15,145 nt of DNA from Alistipes sp. Lineage in GTDB: Bacteria > Bacteroidota > Bacteroidia > Bacteroidales > Rikenellaceae. The notes under the pieces were generated by a model. That model did not search any database. It saw nothing but the letters and a program-made list of their open reading frames with translations, and was not told the origin of the DNA. Location of the stretch: positions 1-15,145 of the forward strand of contig JAGBYV010000118.1 of NCBI GenBank assembly GCA_017628595.1, given 5' to 3'. The number at the start of each line of letters is the position of its first letter. Within the stretch, counting starts at the first letter, position 1. Positions 9,601 through 15,145 of this stretch are shown one piece after another. The translations under genes and the position numbers were made by a program.

Positions 9601-9884
9601 CCGGCAACCGATACGGTGAAGATGTCGAAGTTACCGTAGCGATCCGATGCAAAGGCAATTGTCTTTGAGTCGGGCGACCATACGGGCATTGTGCTATGCA
9701 TCTCGCTCGATGTCAGACGCACAGCTTGACCGCCATTGGCTGCTACTACATAGATACTGCCCTTGTATGTGAAGGCAATCTGCTTGCCGTCGGGCGAAAT
9801 GGCCGGGTAGCGCATCCACAGGGGCGCCGCCTCGGTTGCCAATGCTGCGAAGAGCATTGCGATAAAGAGTGTAAGTTTCTTCAT
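6666..9884 (-). CDS. Exported tricorn-like S41 family protease
   Basis: Large serine protease of the tricorn family; the archaeal relative trims peptides released by the proteasome. The 1072 residues include an N-terminal Sec signal peptide (MKK, hydrophobic core, likely cleavage after Ala19), so this version is exported to the envelope, unlike archaeal tricorn. Residues about 20-520 hold repeated PD40-type propeller blades with S-P-D-G-K or variants (for example near 30, 70, 320, 415 and 465). A very charged Lys/Glu/Asp segment lies at about 557-585, followed by a second beta-rich region. Then come the C1 region, a PDZ domain at about 770-855, and the S41 core. Candidate catalytic residues are all present: Ser756-His757 in N-V-S-H-T-G-G, nucleophile Ser975 in N-Y-S-N-A-H-G, and Glu1032 in L-E-N-D-Q-L-E-P-D, close to T. 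acidophilum Ser745, His746, Ser965 and Glu1023. It is the first gene of the six-gene operon. Substrates are unknown. Confidence 0.93.
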   Translation of the reverse strand: MKKLTLFIAMLFAALATEAAPLWMRYPAISPDGKQIAFTYKGSIYVVAANGGQAVRLTSSEMHSTMPVWSPDSKTIAFASDRYGNFDIFTVSVAGGSPSRITTNSAKEEPYAFSNDGNKIYFGAAISDPASSALFPKSSMGELYAVSVKGGRTERVLATPAQLINFSRDGKQFLYQDRKGGEDDFRKHHTSSITRDLWLYNSTTGKHTQLTDWAGEDRNPIYADGDKTIYFLSERSGTYNVWSMPADNTKAAKQVTKFDTHPVRFLSLADNGTMCFGYNGEIYTMAAGGSAKKLAVEITSDEPTNKTERLNVTGGSSTTLSPDGKQIAFISRGEIFVTSVDYATTKQITTTAESESSPSFGADNRTLAYASERNGYWNIYTAKIVRDEEPNFANATVIEEKPLFKDSKIDRTSPKFSPDGKELAFVENRDRLMVMDVATGKVRQVTDGSNHYSTTGSLDYHWSPDGKWFALSYTGNGHDPYSDIGLVSTQGGKIYNITNTGYFDEGPQWVLDGNAILFSTDRYGMRSHASWGSEYDVMIVYLNREAMEVARMSKEDYEYYKEAKKKAEEAEKKDADKKEKKDEVKAINIEFDNMDERIFRLTPTSGSLSGYTLSKEGDKLFYIISYEGKYDMWEMNLRDRENKAIQRGIGGGSLVWDKKHENMFLLGGQMKKFKGGSGNPTSISVRADMTLDRVAEREYMFDRVYRQEKARFYHVDMHGVKWDAMRDNYQRFLPHIDNNYDFAEMLSEWLGELNVSHTGGRYTHPTTTSDDQTADLGLFLDHNREGKGLFVQEVIVGGPFDKASSKVKAGDIIEKIDGVEITEDMDYYPLLNRKADKRTLVSIYRPADGSRWEEVVRPISQGTLTTLLYKRWVKQRAADVERLSGGRLGYVHIESMADGSFRTIYADILGKYNHCDGIVIDTRFNGGGRMHEDIEILFSGEKYLTQVVRGKEACDMPSRRWNKASIMITGEANYSNAHGTPWVYKHRGIGKVVGMPVPGTMTSVSWERLQDPSLVFGIPVVGYRKADGTYLENDQLEPDVKVANSPELVVTGRDEQLEAAVKALLEQIDSQK

Positions 9885-9945
9885 ATGTAAAGTTTTTTTG
9901 TGATTAGTAAGTGGGTGGCGAAATAAAATTTTCCGCCCTATGCGA

Positions 9946-9953
9946 CAAAGTTA
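9946..9953 (-). promoter_or_regulatory. Predicted -7 box for the tricorn-murB-tilS-holA-coaD operon
   Basis: The minus strand reads TAACTTTG, an exact match to the Bacteroidetes -7 consensus TAnnTTTG. No clear TTTG -33 box is seen 19-21 bp upstream, so this call is weaker than the other two promoters. Transcription would begin near 9939, giving a leader of about 55 nt before the ATG at 9884. A short imperfect hairpin (GGCG/CGCC arms, 9917-9937) would lie at the very 5' end of this mRNA. Confidence 0.45.
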
Positions 9954-9965
9954 GAAAATATTTCG

Positions 9966-9973
9966 TAAATTTG
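9966..9973 (+). promoter_or_regulatory. Predicted -7 box for the DUF4301 gene
   Basis: TAAATTTG matches TAnnTTTG exactly and lies 80 bp before the ATG of the DUF4301 gene. No convincing -33 TTTG is present at the right distance. It sits only 12 bp from the oppositely oriented -7 box of the protease operon, so the two promoters would be back-to-back and compete for, or share, the same short control region. Confidence 0.42.
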
Positions 9974-10053
9974 GATAATTTTCAGTCACTACGCCGACCG
10001 AAAACCTCTGCTACGCGTAAATTAACATGTAAAACAAGATAAATATCAAGGTT

Positions 10054-11493
10054 ATGTTCACACAAGAGGATCTACAGCAAATCCAGCAGCATGGTCTTAC
10101 ACCAGAGTTGGTAGAGCAACAAATCGATAATTTCCGCAAGGGCTTCCCCTTCCTGCCTGTGGTGCGTGCCGCGAGTGTGGGAGATGGCGTGCTGCGCCTT
10201 ACCGAGGAGCAGATTGCCGCTGCCGAGGCTCGTTATGATGATGCCGCAGCATCGCTTCGTGTTGTGAAGTTTGTACCCGCATCGGGAGCTGCTACGCGTA
10301 TGTTCAAAGAGTTGTTCGAGTATGTGAACGACGATAAGCGTACGCCGGGAATCGATCGCCTGCTCGACAATATCGAGAAGTTTGCCTTCTGGCCCGAGCT
10401 CTCGAAATATATCATGCCCGATTCGCCCGATGAGGAGATCGTGGAGATGATTATCAAGGGCGGTCTTAACTATGGTGCCATGCCCAAGGGCCTGGTTACC
10501 TTCCACGCATATAGCGATGGCTCGCGCAAGGCCGTTGAGGAGCATCTGGTCGAAGGTGCTATGTATGCACGCTCGGGCGATGAGGTCTATATCCACTTCA
10601 CCGTCTCGGCCGAGCATATGGGTGGCTTCTGGGATGTGCTGGGCGCTACGCAGCCCCTCTATGAGGAGCGCTTTGGCGTGAAGTACAACATCTCGTTCTC
10701 GGTGCAGAAGCCTTCGACCGACACAGTAGCGGTAAATCCCGACAATACTCCCTTCCGCACGGATGAGGGTAAACTGCTCTTCCGCCCTGCGGGTCATGGT
10801 GCGCTCATAGAGAATCTGAACGATATTGATGCCGACCTGATCTTCGTAAAGAATATCGATAACGTCACCACCGACGAGCGTCGTGGCGACACCATCAAGT
10901 ATAAGAAGGCTCTGGCTGGTCTTCTGCTTGAGTTGCAGGAGCAGGCCTTCGAGTATCTGAAGGTGCTGGAGGTTGGTGGAGCGGACCTTGCTCCCATTGC
11001 TCAGTTTGTTGAGCAGAGCCTCTGTGTAAAACTCCCCGAGGATTACAATACCGCCCTGCTGAAGGCTGTACTTAACCGCCCGATCCGCGTCTGTGGCGTG
11101 GTGCTTAACCAGGGTGAGCCGGGTGGTGGTCCCTTCTGGGTGGATGGCGGTGATGGTACAGAGTCGTTGCAGATAGCCGAGTCGAGCCAGATTGCGCCCG
11201 AGGATATGCACCTGATGAAGTCGGCTACGCACTTCAACCCCGTGGATCTGGTCTGCGGCGTAAAGGATTCGCGTGGCAATAAGTTCGATCTTACGCAATA
11301 TACCGACCCCTCGACGGGCTTCATCTCGTCGAAGTCGAGCGGCGGTCGTGAGCTTCGCGCACAGGAGTTGCCAGGCTTGTGGAATGGTGCCATGGCGAAG
11401 TGGAATACGGTTCTCGTTGAGGTGCCTATTACAACCTTCTCGCCCGTCAAGGTGGTGCAGGATCTGCTTCGCCCCGAGCATCAGCCGATGTAG
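10054..11493 (+). CDS. DUF4301 protein, probable nucleotidyltransferase-like fold
   Basis: A 479-residue cytoplasmic protein, no signal peptide or membrane segment, recognised as the Bacteroidetes DUF4301 family by its block K-F-V-P-A-S-G-A-A-T-R-M-F-K (72-85). No experimental function is known to me. Its motifs follow the order seen in UDP-sugar pyrophosphorylases: A-S-G-A-A-T-R-M (76-83, compare GGQGTRLG), M-P-K-G-L (143-147, compare PKG of the uridine site), F-S-V-Q-K-P (215-220, compare F-x-Q-x-x-x-P), R-P-A-G-H-G-A-L-I (244-252, compare P-x-G-N/H-G-x-L-Y) and F-V-K-N-I-D-N (264-270, compare V-x-x-V/S-D-N). The glycine pair of the first loop is altered to Ala-Ser, so activity is uncertain. 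The C-terminal part has a Gly-rich stretch E-P-G-G-G-P-F-W-V (355-363). It is a single-gene unit with its own promoter-like box and terminator. Family call is firm; nucleotidyltransferase role is inference. Confidence 0.85.
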   Translation: MFTQEDLQQIQQHGLTPELVEQQIDNFRKGFPFLPVVRAASVGDGVLRLTEEQIAAAEARYDDAAASLRVVKFVPASGAATRMFKELFEYVNDDKRTPGIDRLLDNIEKFAFWPELSKYIMPDSPDEEIVEMIIKGGLNYGAMPKGLVTFHAYSDGSRKAVEEHLVEGAMYARSGDEVYIHFTVSAEHMGGFWDVLGATQPLYEERFGVKYNISFSVQKPSTDTVAVNPDNTPFRTDEGKLLFRPAGHGALIENLNDIDADLIFVKNIDNVTTDERRGDTIKYKKALAGLLLELQEQAFEYLKVLEVGGADLAPIAQFVEQSLCVKLPEDYNTALLKAVLNRPIRVCGVVLNQGEPGGGPFWVDGGDGTESLQIAESSQIAPEDMHLMKSATHFNPVDLVCGVKDSRGNKFDLTQYTDPSTGFISSKSSGGRELRAQELPGLWNGAMAKWNTVLVEVPITTFSPVKVVQDLLRPEHQPM

Positions 11494-11513
11494 TCTATAC
11501 CTTAATATATATG

Positions 11514-11551
11514 TAGGTCGCTGTGGAATTTGTCAGCGACCTATTTTTTTT
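11514..11551 (+). terminator. Intrinsic terminator after the DUF4301 gene
   Basis: A perfect 10-bp inverted repeat, TAGGTCGCTG (11514-11523) and CAGCGACCTA (11534-11543), with a 10-nt loop, followed immediately by eight T residues (11544-11551). It begins 21 bp after the stop codon. This separates the DUF4301 gene from the V-ATPase operon. Confidence 0.93.
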
Positions 11552-11689
11552 GACACCTTTTGCGCGTAGTCTGTATGTAGATGTTTCGAGGCTCAAATTC
11601 TGCGAAGTTTACAGAATAAGCCGATTGGTCTAAATGAGCACAAATGTCATTATAATATAGGGTTTACATAGTAAAAAACAGAAAAAAAA

Positions 11690-11721
11690 TTTGGATGTTA
11701 TGTGCTTTTCCTATATTTTTG
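11690..11721 (+). promoter_or_regulatory. Predicted promoter of the V-type ATPase operon
   Basis: TTTG at 11690-11693 and TATTTTTG at 11714-11721 match the Bacteroidetes -33 (TTTG) and -7 (TAnnTTTG) boxes with 20 bp between them, the best promoter match in the window. The -33 box directly follows a run of eight A residues. Transcription would start near 11728, giving a leader of about 80 nt before subunit E. Confidence 0.7.
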
Positions 11722-11784
11722 TAAGGTACTTTATATATTAGTGCAAGTGTGTCCATATGGATACGAACCGACCTAACAGCAAAT

Positions 11785-11799
11785 AACTAAACTAAACTA
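11785..11799 (+). repeat. Three tandem AACTA units in the V-ATPase leader
   Basis: Exact AACTA x3, ending 10 bp before the subunit E start codon. There is no Shine-Dalgarno sequence here. A-rich, unstructured leaders are usual at Bacteroidetes translation starts, so this repeat may simply keep the start region open; any other role is speculation. Confidence 0.5.
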
Positions 11800-11809
11800 T
11801 ATCACTTCA

Positions 11810-12421
11810 ATGGGAAATTCAAAACTTCAAGAATTGACTGACAAGCTTTTTCAGGAGGGTCTGGAAAAGGGTCGTGCCGAGGCTGAAAATCTGGTAGCTG
11901 AGGCAAAGAGTAATGCCGCAAAACTTGTAGCCGAGGCTGAGGCCCGCGCTGCCGAGATCGTTGCCGCTGCCGAGACCAAGGCTGTGGATATCGAGAAGAA
12001 TGCGATGACCGAGATCTCACTCGCAGGCAAGCAGGCTGTAGCCAAGATCAAGGCCGAGATCGAGAATATGATCGTTACAAAGAGCCTTAGCGAGGGTGTG
12101 AAGAGCGCAAATCTCGATCCTTCGTTTATCAAGGATATGTTGCTCGCTGTAGCCAAGGGCTGGAACAACGGTGCCAAGGCTGAGCTCTCTGCTCTTCTTC
12201 CCGAGGCTAAGAAGGCTGAGCTGGGCGAGGCTATGGAGGCTGCTGCCAAGTCGCTCCTTACTGAGGGTATCGAGGTTGGCTACTCAGCCGATGTTAAGAG
12301 TGGCTTCAAGGTTGGCGAGAAGAATGGCGGTTACTACATCTCATTCTCTGACGAGAGCGTAGAGGCCCTGTTGGGTGGTTATCTGCGTGAGAAGGTGGCT
12401 CAACTTATCTTTAAGGCATAG
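11810..12421 (+). CDS. V-type ATPase subunit E
   Basis: Peripheral-stalk subunit that links the catalytic A3B3 head to the membrane part of the V-type (A/V-type) ATPase. The 203 residues are typical of the family. Residues about 5-95 form a long Ala/Glu/Lys-rich helix, expected to make the coiled-coil stalk with a partner subunit. The C-terminal globular part (about 105-203) ends in S-D-E-S-V-E-A-L-L-G-G-Y-L-R-E-K-V-A, resembling the family's C-terminal head-binding segment. It is the first gene of the operon, 5 bp before the DUF2764 gene. The low-complexity coiled coil alone would not prove the identity, but position before the A and B subunits does. Confidence 0.9.
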   Translation: MGNSKLQELTDKLFQEGLEKGRAEAENLVAEAKSNAAKLVAEAEARAAEIVAAAETKAVDIEKNAMTEISLAGKQAVAKIKAEIENMIVTKSLSEGVKSANLDPSFIKDMLLAVAKGWNNGAKAELSALLPEAKKAELGEAMEAAAKSLLTEGIEVGYSADVKSGFKVGEKNGGYYISFSDESVEALLGGYLREKVAQLIFKA

Positions 12422-12426
12422 TTTCC

Positions 12427-13287
12427 ATGTTTGGCAATAAGAATTATTACTGTTTGGTAGCCGGACTGCGTGAGTACACGCTTGATGCCGACACCAAGGG
12501 CTTCGATGCTCGCGAGATTATCGCCGAGATCGAGGAGGAGCTCTCGGGTGCCGATCTCAAGGCTGTGCATCTGCTCTACGGCTATTACGACTGCGAGAAT
12601 ATCATCGCTCTGCGCTCTGGGCGTGAGGCGTTCAACCCGCTGGGTAACCTTACCCGCGAGGAGCTGGAGGCCGAGCTCGAGGATCCCAAGCGATTGCCTT
12701 CACGCGTGGCTCGTGTTATCAAGGCTTATGCCGCTGCCGAGAAGGCTGATGCTGATGCCGAGGATAACGAGTGGGCTAAGGGCATAAATCTGGAGCAGTC
12801 GTTCGAACGCTCGCTCTTTGAGGCATACTACGAGGAGTGCGCCCTCTCGGGCAGCCGCTTCCTTCGCGAGTGGGCCGCTTTCGACCGTACGTTGCGTAAT
12901 ATCTCTGCTGCTGCTGTGGCTCGCTCAATGGGTCGTGCGGTTGCAGGCGTTACCGTAGGCAAGGGCGATGTTGTGGAGCAACTCCAGCGTTCATCTGCAG
13001 CCGATTTCGGTCTGCGTGGTGAATTGCTCTATATCGATGCTGTCATTGCGGCTGTGAACGACGAGCAGAATATCGTGGAGAAGGAGCATAAGATTGACCT
13101 TGTCCGCTGGGATCAGGCCGTGGATCTGGCTGCTCGTGACTACTTCGATATTAACGCTATACTGTCGTACCTGGTGCGTGTGAACATCGTGGCACGCTGG
13201 GCACTGCTTGATCCCAAGCGTGGTCGTGCCATGCTTGACCGCATCATGGCGGAGCTCGACGGCAAGGAACTGGTAAATAAACAATAA
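12427..13287 (+). CDS. DUF2764 protein, probable V-ATPase subunit C/d counterpart
   Basis: A 286-residue, mainly helical, soluble protein of the DUF2764 family, found in V-ATPase operons of Bacteroidetes between subunits E and A. In other A/V-type operons this place is held by subunit C (d), the socket that couples the central rotor to the membrane ring. Local patterns support a distant relation: N-Y-Y-C-L-V-A-G-L-R near the N terminus, Y-D-C-E-N-I-I-A-L-R at about 53-62 (compare subunit C D-x-x-N-x-x-x-x-L-R), and near the C terminus I-L-S-Y-L-V-R-V-N-I-V-A-R-W followed by D-P-K-R-G (compare Y-L-L-x-x-E-I-E-x-x-x-x-R). It starts 5 bp after subunit E and ends 17 bp before subunit A. The family call is firm; the subunit C role is inferred from place and these weak similarities. 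Confidence 0.82.
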   Translation: MFGNKNYYCLVAGLREYTLDADTKGFDAREIIAEIEEELSGADLKAVHLLYGYYDCENIIALRSGREAFNPLGNLTREELEAELEDPKRLPSRVARVIKAYAAAEKADADAEDNEWAKGINLEQSFERSLFEAYYEECALSGSRFLREWAAFDRTLRNISAAAVARSMGRAVAGVTVGKGDVVEQLQRSSAADFGLRGELLYIDAVIAAVNDEQNIVEKEHKIDLVRWDQAVDLAARDYFDINAILSYLVRVNIVARWALLDPKRGRAMLDRIMAELDGKELVNKQ

Positions 13288-13304
13288 AACTACATAGAAC
13301 ATAA

Positions 13305-15062
13305 ATGAAAACTTTAGGACGTGTAAACGGTATCATCTCGAACATCGTGATCGTTAAGGCCGACGGCGCTGTGGGTCAGAACGAGATCTGCTATGTTTAT
13401 TGCGGTGATACACGAATGATGGCCGAGGTCATCAAGGTCATAGGCGATGATGCCTATGTGCAGGTGTACGATAGTACCCGAGGCTTGAAGATCGGCGACA
13501 AGGTGGAGTTCATGGGCCACATGCTTGAGGCTACGCTGGCTCCGGGTCTGCTGTCGCGTAACTACGATGGTCTGCAGAACGATTTGGAGAAGATGGACGG
13601 TCTGTTCATCGCTCGCGGATCGATCACCGAGCCCATCGACTTCGAGCGCAAGTGGGAGTATACTCCCCTGGCAAATGTTGGCGATAAGGTAACCGCTGGT
13701 GACTGGCTTGGCCAGGTTAAGGAGCAGTGGGTTGATCACAAGATCATGGTTCCCTTCGTTATGCAGGGCACCTACACCATTAAGAGCCTCACTCCTGCCG
13801 GCGAGTATAAGGTAACCGATACAATCGCAGTGCTGGCTGATAAGGATGGTAACGAGTATAACGTGACGATGGTACAGAAGTGGCCCGTCAAGACTCCTAT
13901 CCGCTGCTATGTGGAGAAGCCCCGTCCCTCTCGCGTTATGGAGACAGGTGTTCGCGCTATCGATACCTTCAACCCCATCGCTGAGGGTGGTACCGGCTTT
14001 ATCCCTGGTCCCTTCGGTGCTGGTAAGACCGTGCTTCAGCACGCCATCTCTAAGCAGGCTGAGGCTGATGTTATCATCATCGTAGCGTGCGGTGAGCGTG
14101 CTAACGAGGTTGTGGAGATCTTTGCCGAGTTCCCCGAGCTGATCGACTCTCGTACAGGTCACAAGCTTATGGAGCGTACCATCATCATCTGTAACACATC
14201 GAATATGCCCGTTGCGGCTCGTGAGGCATCGGTTTACACCGGTATGACAATTGGTGAGTACTACCGTGCCATGGGTCTTAAGGTGTTGGTAATGGCTGAC
14301 TCTACTTCACGTTGGGCACAGGCTCTTCGTGAGATGTCAAACCGTCTGGAGGAGCTTCCCGGTCAGGATGCGTTCCCCATGGACCTTTCAGCTATCATCG
14401 CAGGTTTCTATGCACGTACAGGCTTGGTTAAGCTCAATAATGGCCAGACAGGTTCTGTAACATTCCTTGGTACTGTATCACCCGCGGGTGGTAACCTCAA
14501 GGAGCCTGTTACCGAGTCAACAAAGAAGGCTGCACGTTGCTTCTACGCACTTTCACAGGGTCGTGCCGACTCGAAGCGTTATCCCGCTATCGACCCGCTG
14601 GATTCATACTCAAAGTATCTGGAGTATCCCGAGGTAGCATCATATCTGGACGAGCATATCGGCAAGGATTGGGTTAGCAAGGTTTACGAGGGTAAGACCA
14701 TCGTACAGCGTGGTAAGGAGGCTAACGACCAGATCAACATCCTGGGTGATGACGGTGTGCCCATCGAGTATCACGAGCGTTTCTGGAAGAGCGAGTTGCT
14801 GGACTTCGTGATCCTGCAGCAGGATGCATTCGATAGCATCGATGCCAACTGTCCCATCGAGCGTCAGAAGATGATGTACGAGATGGTACTCGACGTATGC
14901 CACAAGTCGTTCTCATTCACCGATTTCGAGGCTTGCTCACGTTATTTCAAGGGCCTTATCAACCTCTTCCGCCAGATGAACTACTCGGAGTGGCAGAGCG
15001 AGAAGTTCTTCGACTACAAGCGTCAGATCGAGGAGTCAGTAAGTAATCAACTCTCTAAATAG
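13305..15062 (+). CDS. V-type ATPase catalytic subunit A
   Basis: Catalytic subunit of the V1 head, hydrolysing (or making) ATP coupled to proton or sodium transport. The 585 residues match the family. An N-terminal beta-barrel opens with L-G-R-V-N-G-I-I-S-N-I-V. The non-homologous insert typical of A subunits follows (about 110-195), then the nucleotide-binding core. The P-loop G-P-F-G-A-G-K-T is at 235-242 with Lys241. The catalytic glutamate is Glu264 in C-G-E-R-A-N-E, and the Walker B/signature block starts at Asp332 in A-D-S-T-S-R-W-A, followed by the A-subunit motif R-L-E-E-L-P-G-Q-D-A-F-P. The C-terminal helical domain is complete. No broken motif. The ion used cannot be told, since the membrane ring subunit is outside the window. 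Confidence 0.97.
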   Translation: MKTLGRVNGIISNIVIVKADGAVGQNEICYVYCGDTRMMAEVIKVIGDDAYVQVYDSTRGLKIGDKVEFMGHMLEATLAPGLLSRNYDGLQNDLEKMDGLFIARGSITEPIDFERKWEYTPLANVGDKVTAGDWLGQVKEQWVDHKIMVPFVMQGTYTIKSLTPAGEYKVTDTIAVLADKDGNEYNVTMVQKWPVKTPIRCYVEKPRPSRVMETGVRAIDTFNPIAEGGTGFIPGPFGAGKTVLQHAISKQAEADVIIIVACGERANEVVEIFAEFPELIDSRTGHKLMERTIIICNTSNMPVAAREASVYTGMTIGEYYRAMGLKVLVMADSTSRWAQALREMSNRLEELPGQDAFPMDLSAIIAGFYARTGLVKLNNGQTGSVTFLGTVSPAGGNLKEPVTESTKKAARCFYALSQGRADSKRYPAIDPLDSYSKYLEYPEVASYLDEHIGKDWVSKVYEGKTIVQRGKEANDQINILGDDGVPIEYHERFWKSELLDFVILQQDAFDSIDANCPIERQKMMYEMVLDVCHKSFSFTDFEACSRYFKGLINLFRQMNYSEWQSEKFFDYKRQIEESVSNQLSK

Positions 15063-15070
15063 GTGAAGCA

Positions 15071-15145
15071 ATGACAACACGAGCATTTCAAAAAGTATAT
15101 ACAAAGATTGATAATATCACCAAGGCTACCATTACGCTTCGTGCT
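15071..15145 (+). CDS. V-type ATPase subunit B (5' end only)
   Basis: Twenty-five codons are visible, beginning M-T-T-R-A-F-Q-K-V-Y-T-K-I, the usual opening of the non-catalytic B subunit of V-type ATPases, with the following I-T-K-A-T. The frame is open to the right edge. The ATG lies 8 bp after the subunit A stop, and AGGTGA at 15061-15066 could serve as a weak Shine-Dalgarno site, rare in this window. Subunits D, I and K would be expected next in the operon. Confidence 0.88.
   Translation, partial: MTTRAFQKVYTKIDNITKATITLRA

Larger units (their letters stand above)
11494..11809 (+). other. Intergenic region between DUF4301 gene and V-ATPase operon (316 bp)
   Basis: This noncoding, AT-rich stretch holds the DUF4301 terminator (11514-11551), the V-ATPase promoter (11690-11721), and a leader of about 80 nt. 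The part from 11552 to 11689 has no recognisable gene; it contains only a weak 6-bp hairpin (ATTCTG at 11597-11602 with CAGAAT at 11612-11617) and poly-A runs at 11672-11689 just before the promoter. In the leader, GTGTCC at 11749-11754 can pair with GGATAC at 11759-11764 around an ATAT loop. I recognise no riboswitch or small RNA family here. Confidence 0.6.

Noticed and set aside
9917..9937. Possible terminator or regulatory hairpin at GGCG ... CGCC
   Set aside because: Only four solid base pairs plus a bulged A/T extension and no clean T tract; too weak to call as a separate feature.
10072..11481. 469-codon open frame antisense to the DUF4301 gene
   Set aside because: It is exactly codon-aligned with the sense gene, so it stays open simply because the sense gene rarely uses TTA, CTA and TCA. 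The translation resembles no known protein, while the sense strand carries a recognised family.
13314..14162. 282-codon open frame antisense to V-ATPase subunit A
   Set aside because: Same cause: rare TTA, CTA and TCA codons in the sense gene. The sense product has intact P-loop and catalytic motifs.
1..15145. Search for CRISPR arrays, insertion sequences, tRNA or rRNA genes and phage attachment sites
   Set aside because: No spaced direct repeats, transposase motifs, terminal inverted repeats flanked by target duplications, or tRNA cloverleaf patterns were seen by reading; the window is almost fully filled by core genes.

Overview
The window looks like a chromosomal segment of a Bacteroidales bacterium, possibly Alistipes-like (Rikenellaceae); the genus is an inference. 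Several things point that way: intergenic boxes matching the Bacteroidetes -33/-7 promoter (TTTG ... TAnnTTTG); weak or absent Shine-Dalgarno sequences; a DUF4369-type thioredoxin lipoprotein; a DUF4301 protein; an exported tricorn-like protease; and a V-type ATPase operon carrying a DUF2764-type gene. No rRNA, tRNA, CRISPR array, insertion sequence or phage gene was seen. This is mostly core-genome sequence, not an accessory island.

Layout. Positions 1-9884 are all on the minus strand. At the left edge, lpxD (lipid A acyltransferase) is followed 26 bp later by a lipoprotein with a thioredoxin domain, cut off by the window edge; both appear to be read from a promoter near 1906-1936. Upstream lies a compact run of six genes: tricorn-like protease, murB, tilS, holA, an aminotransferase class IV-like gene and coaD. 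Gaps are 0-9 bp, which suggests one operon of about 8 kb running from a promoter near 9950 to an intrinsic terminator at 1957-1988. It mixes envelope proteolysis, peptidoglycan synthesis, tRNA modification, replication and coenzyme A synthesis.

From 10054 onward genes are on the plus strand. A single-gene unit encodes a DUF4301 protein and ends at a strong intrinsic terminator (11514-11551). After a 316-bp intergenic region with a well-matched promoter, a V-type ATPase operon begins: subunit E, a DUF2764 protein in the place of subunit C, catalytic subunit A, and the first 25 codons of subunit B at the right edge.

Most notable points. (1) The class IV aminotransferase-like protein has no lysine anywhere in the interval where the PLP-binding lysine should be, so it may be a pseudoenzyme or have another function. 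(2) The DUF4301 protein carries an ordered series of motifs resembling UDP-sugar pyrophosphorylases, suggesting a nucleotidyltransferase. (3) The DUF2764 protein shows local resemblance to V-ATPase subunit C/d. I found no clear sign of a wholly new multi-gene system.
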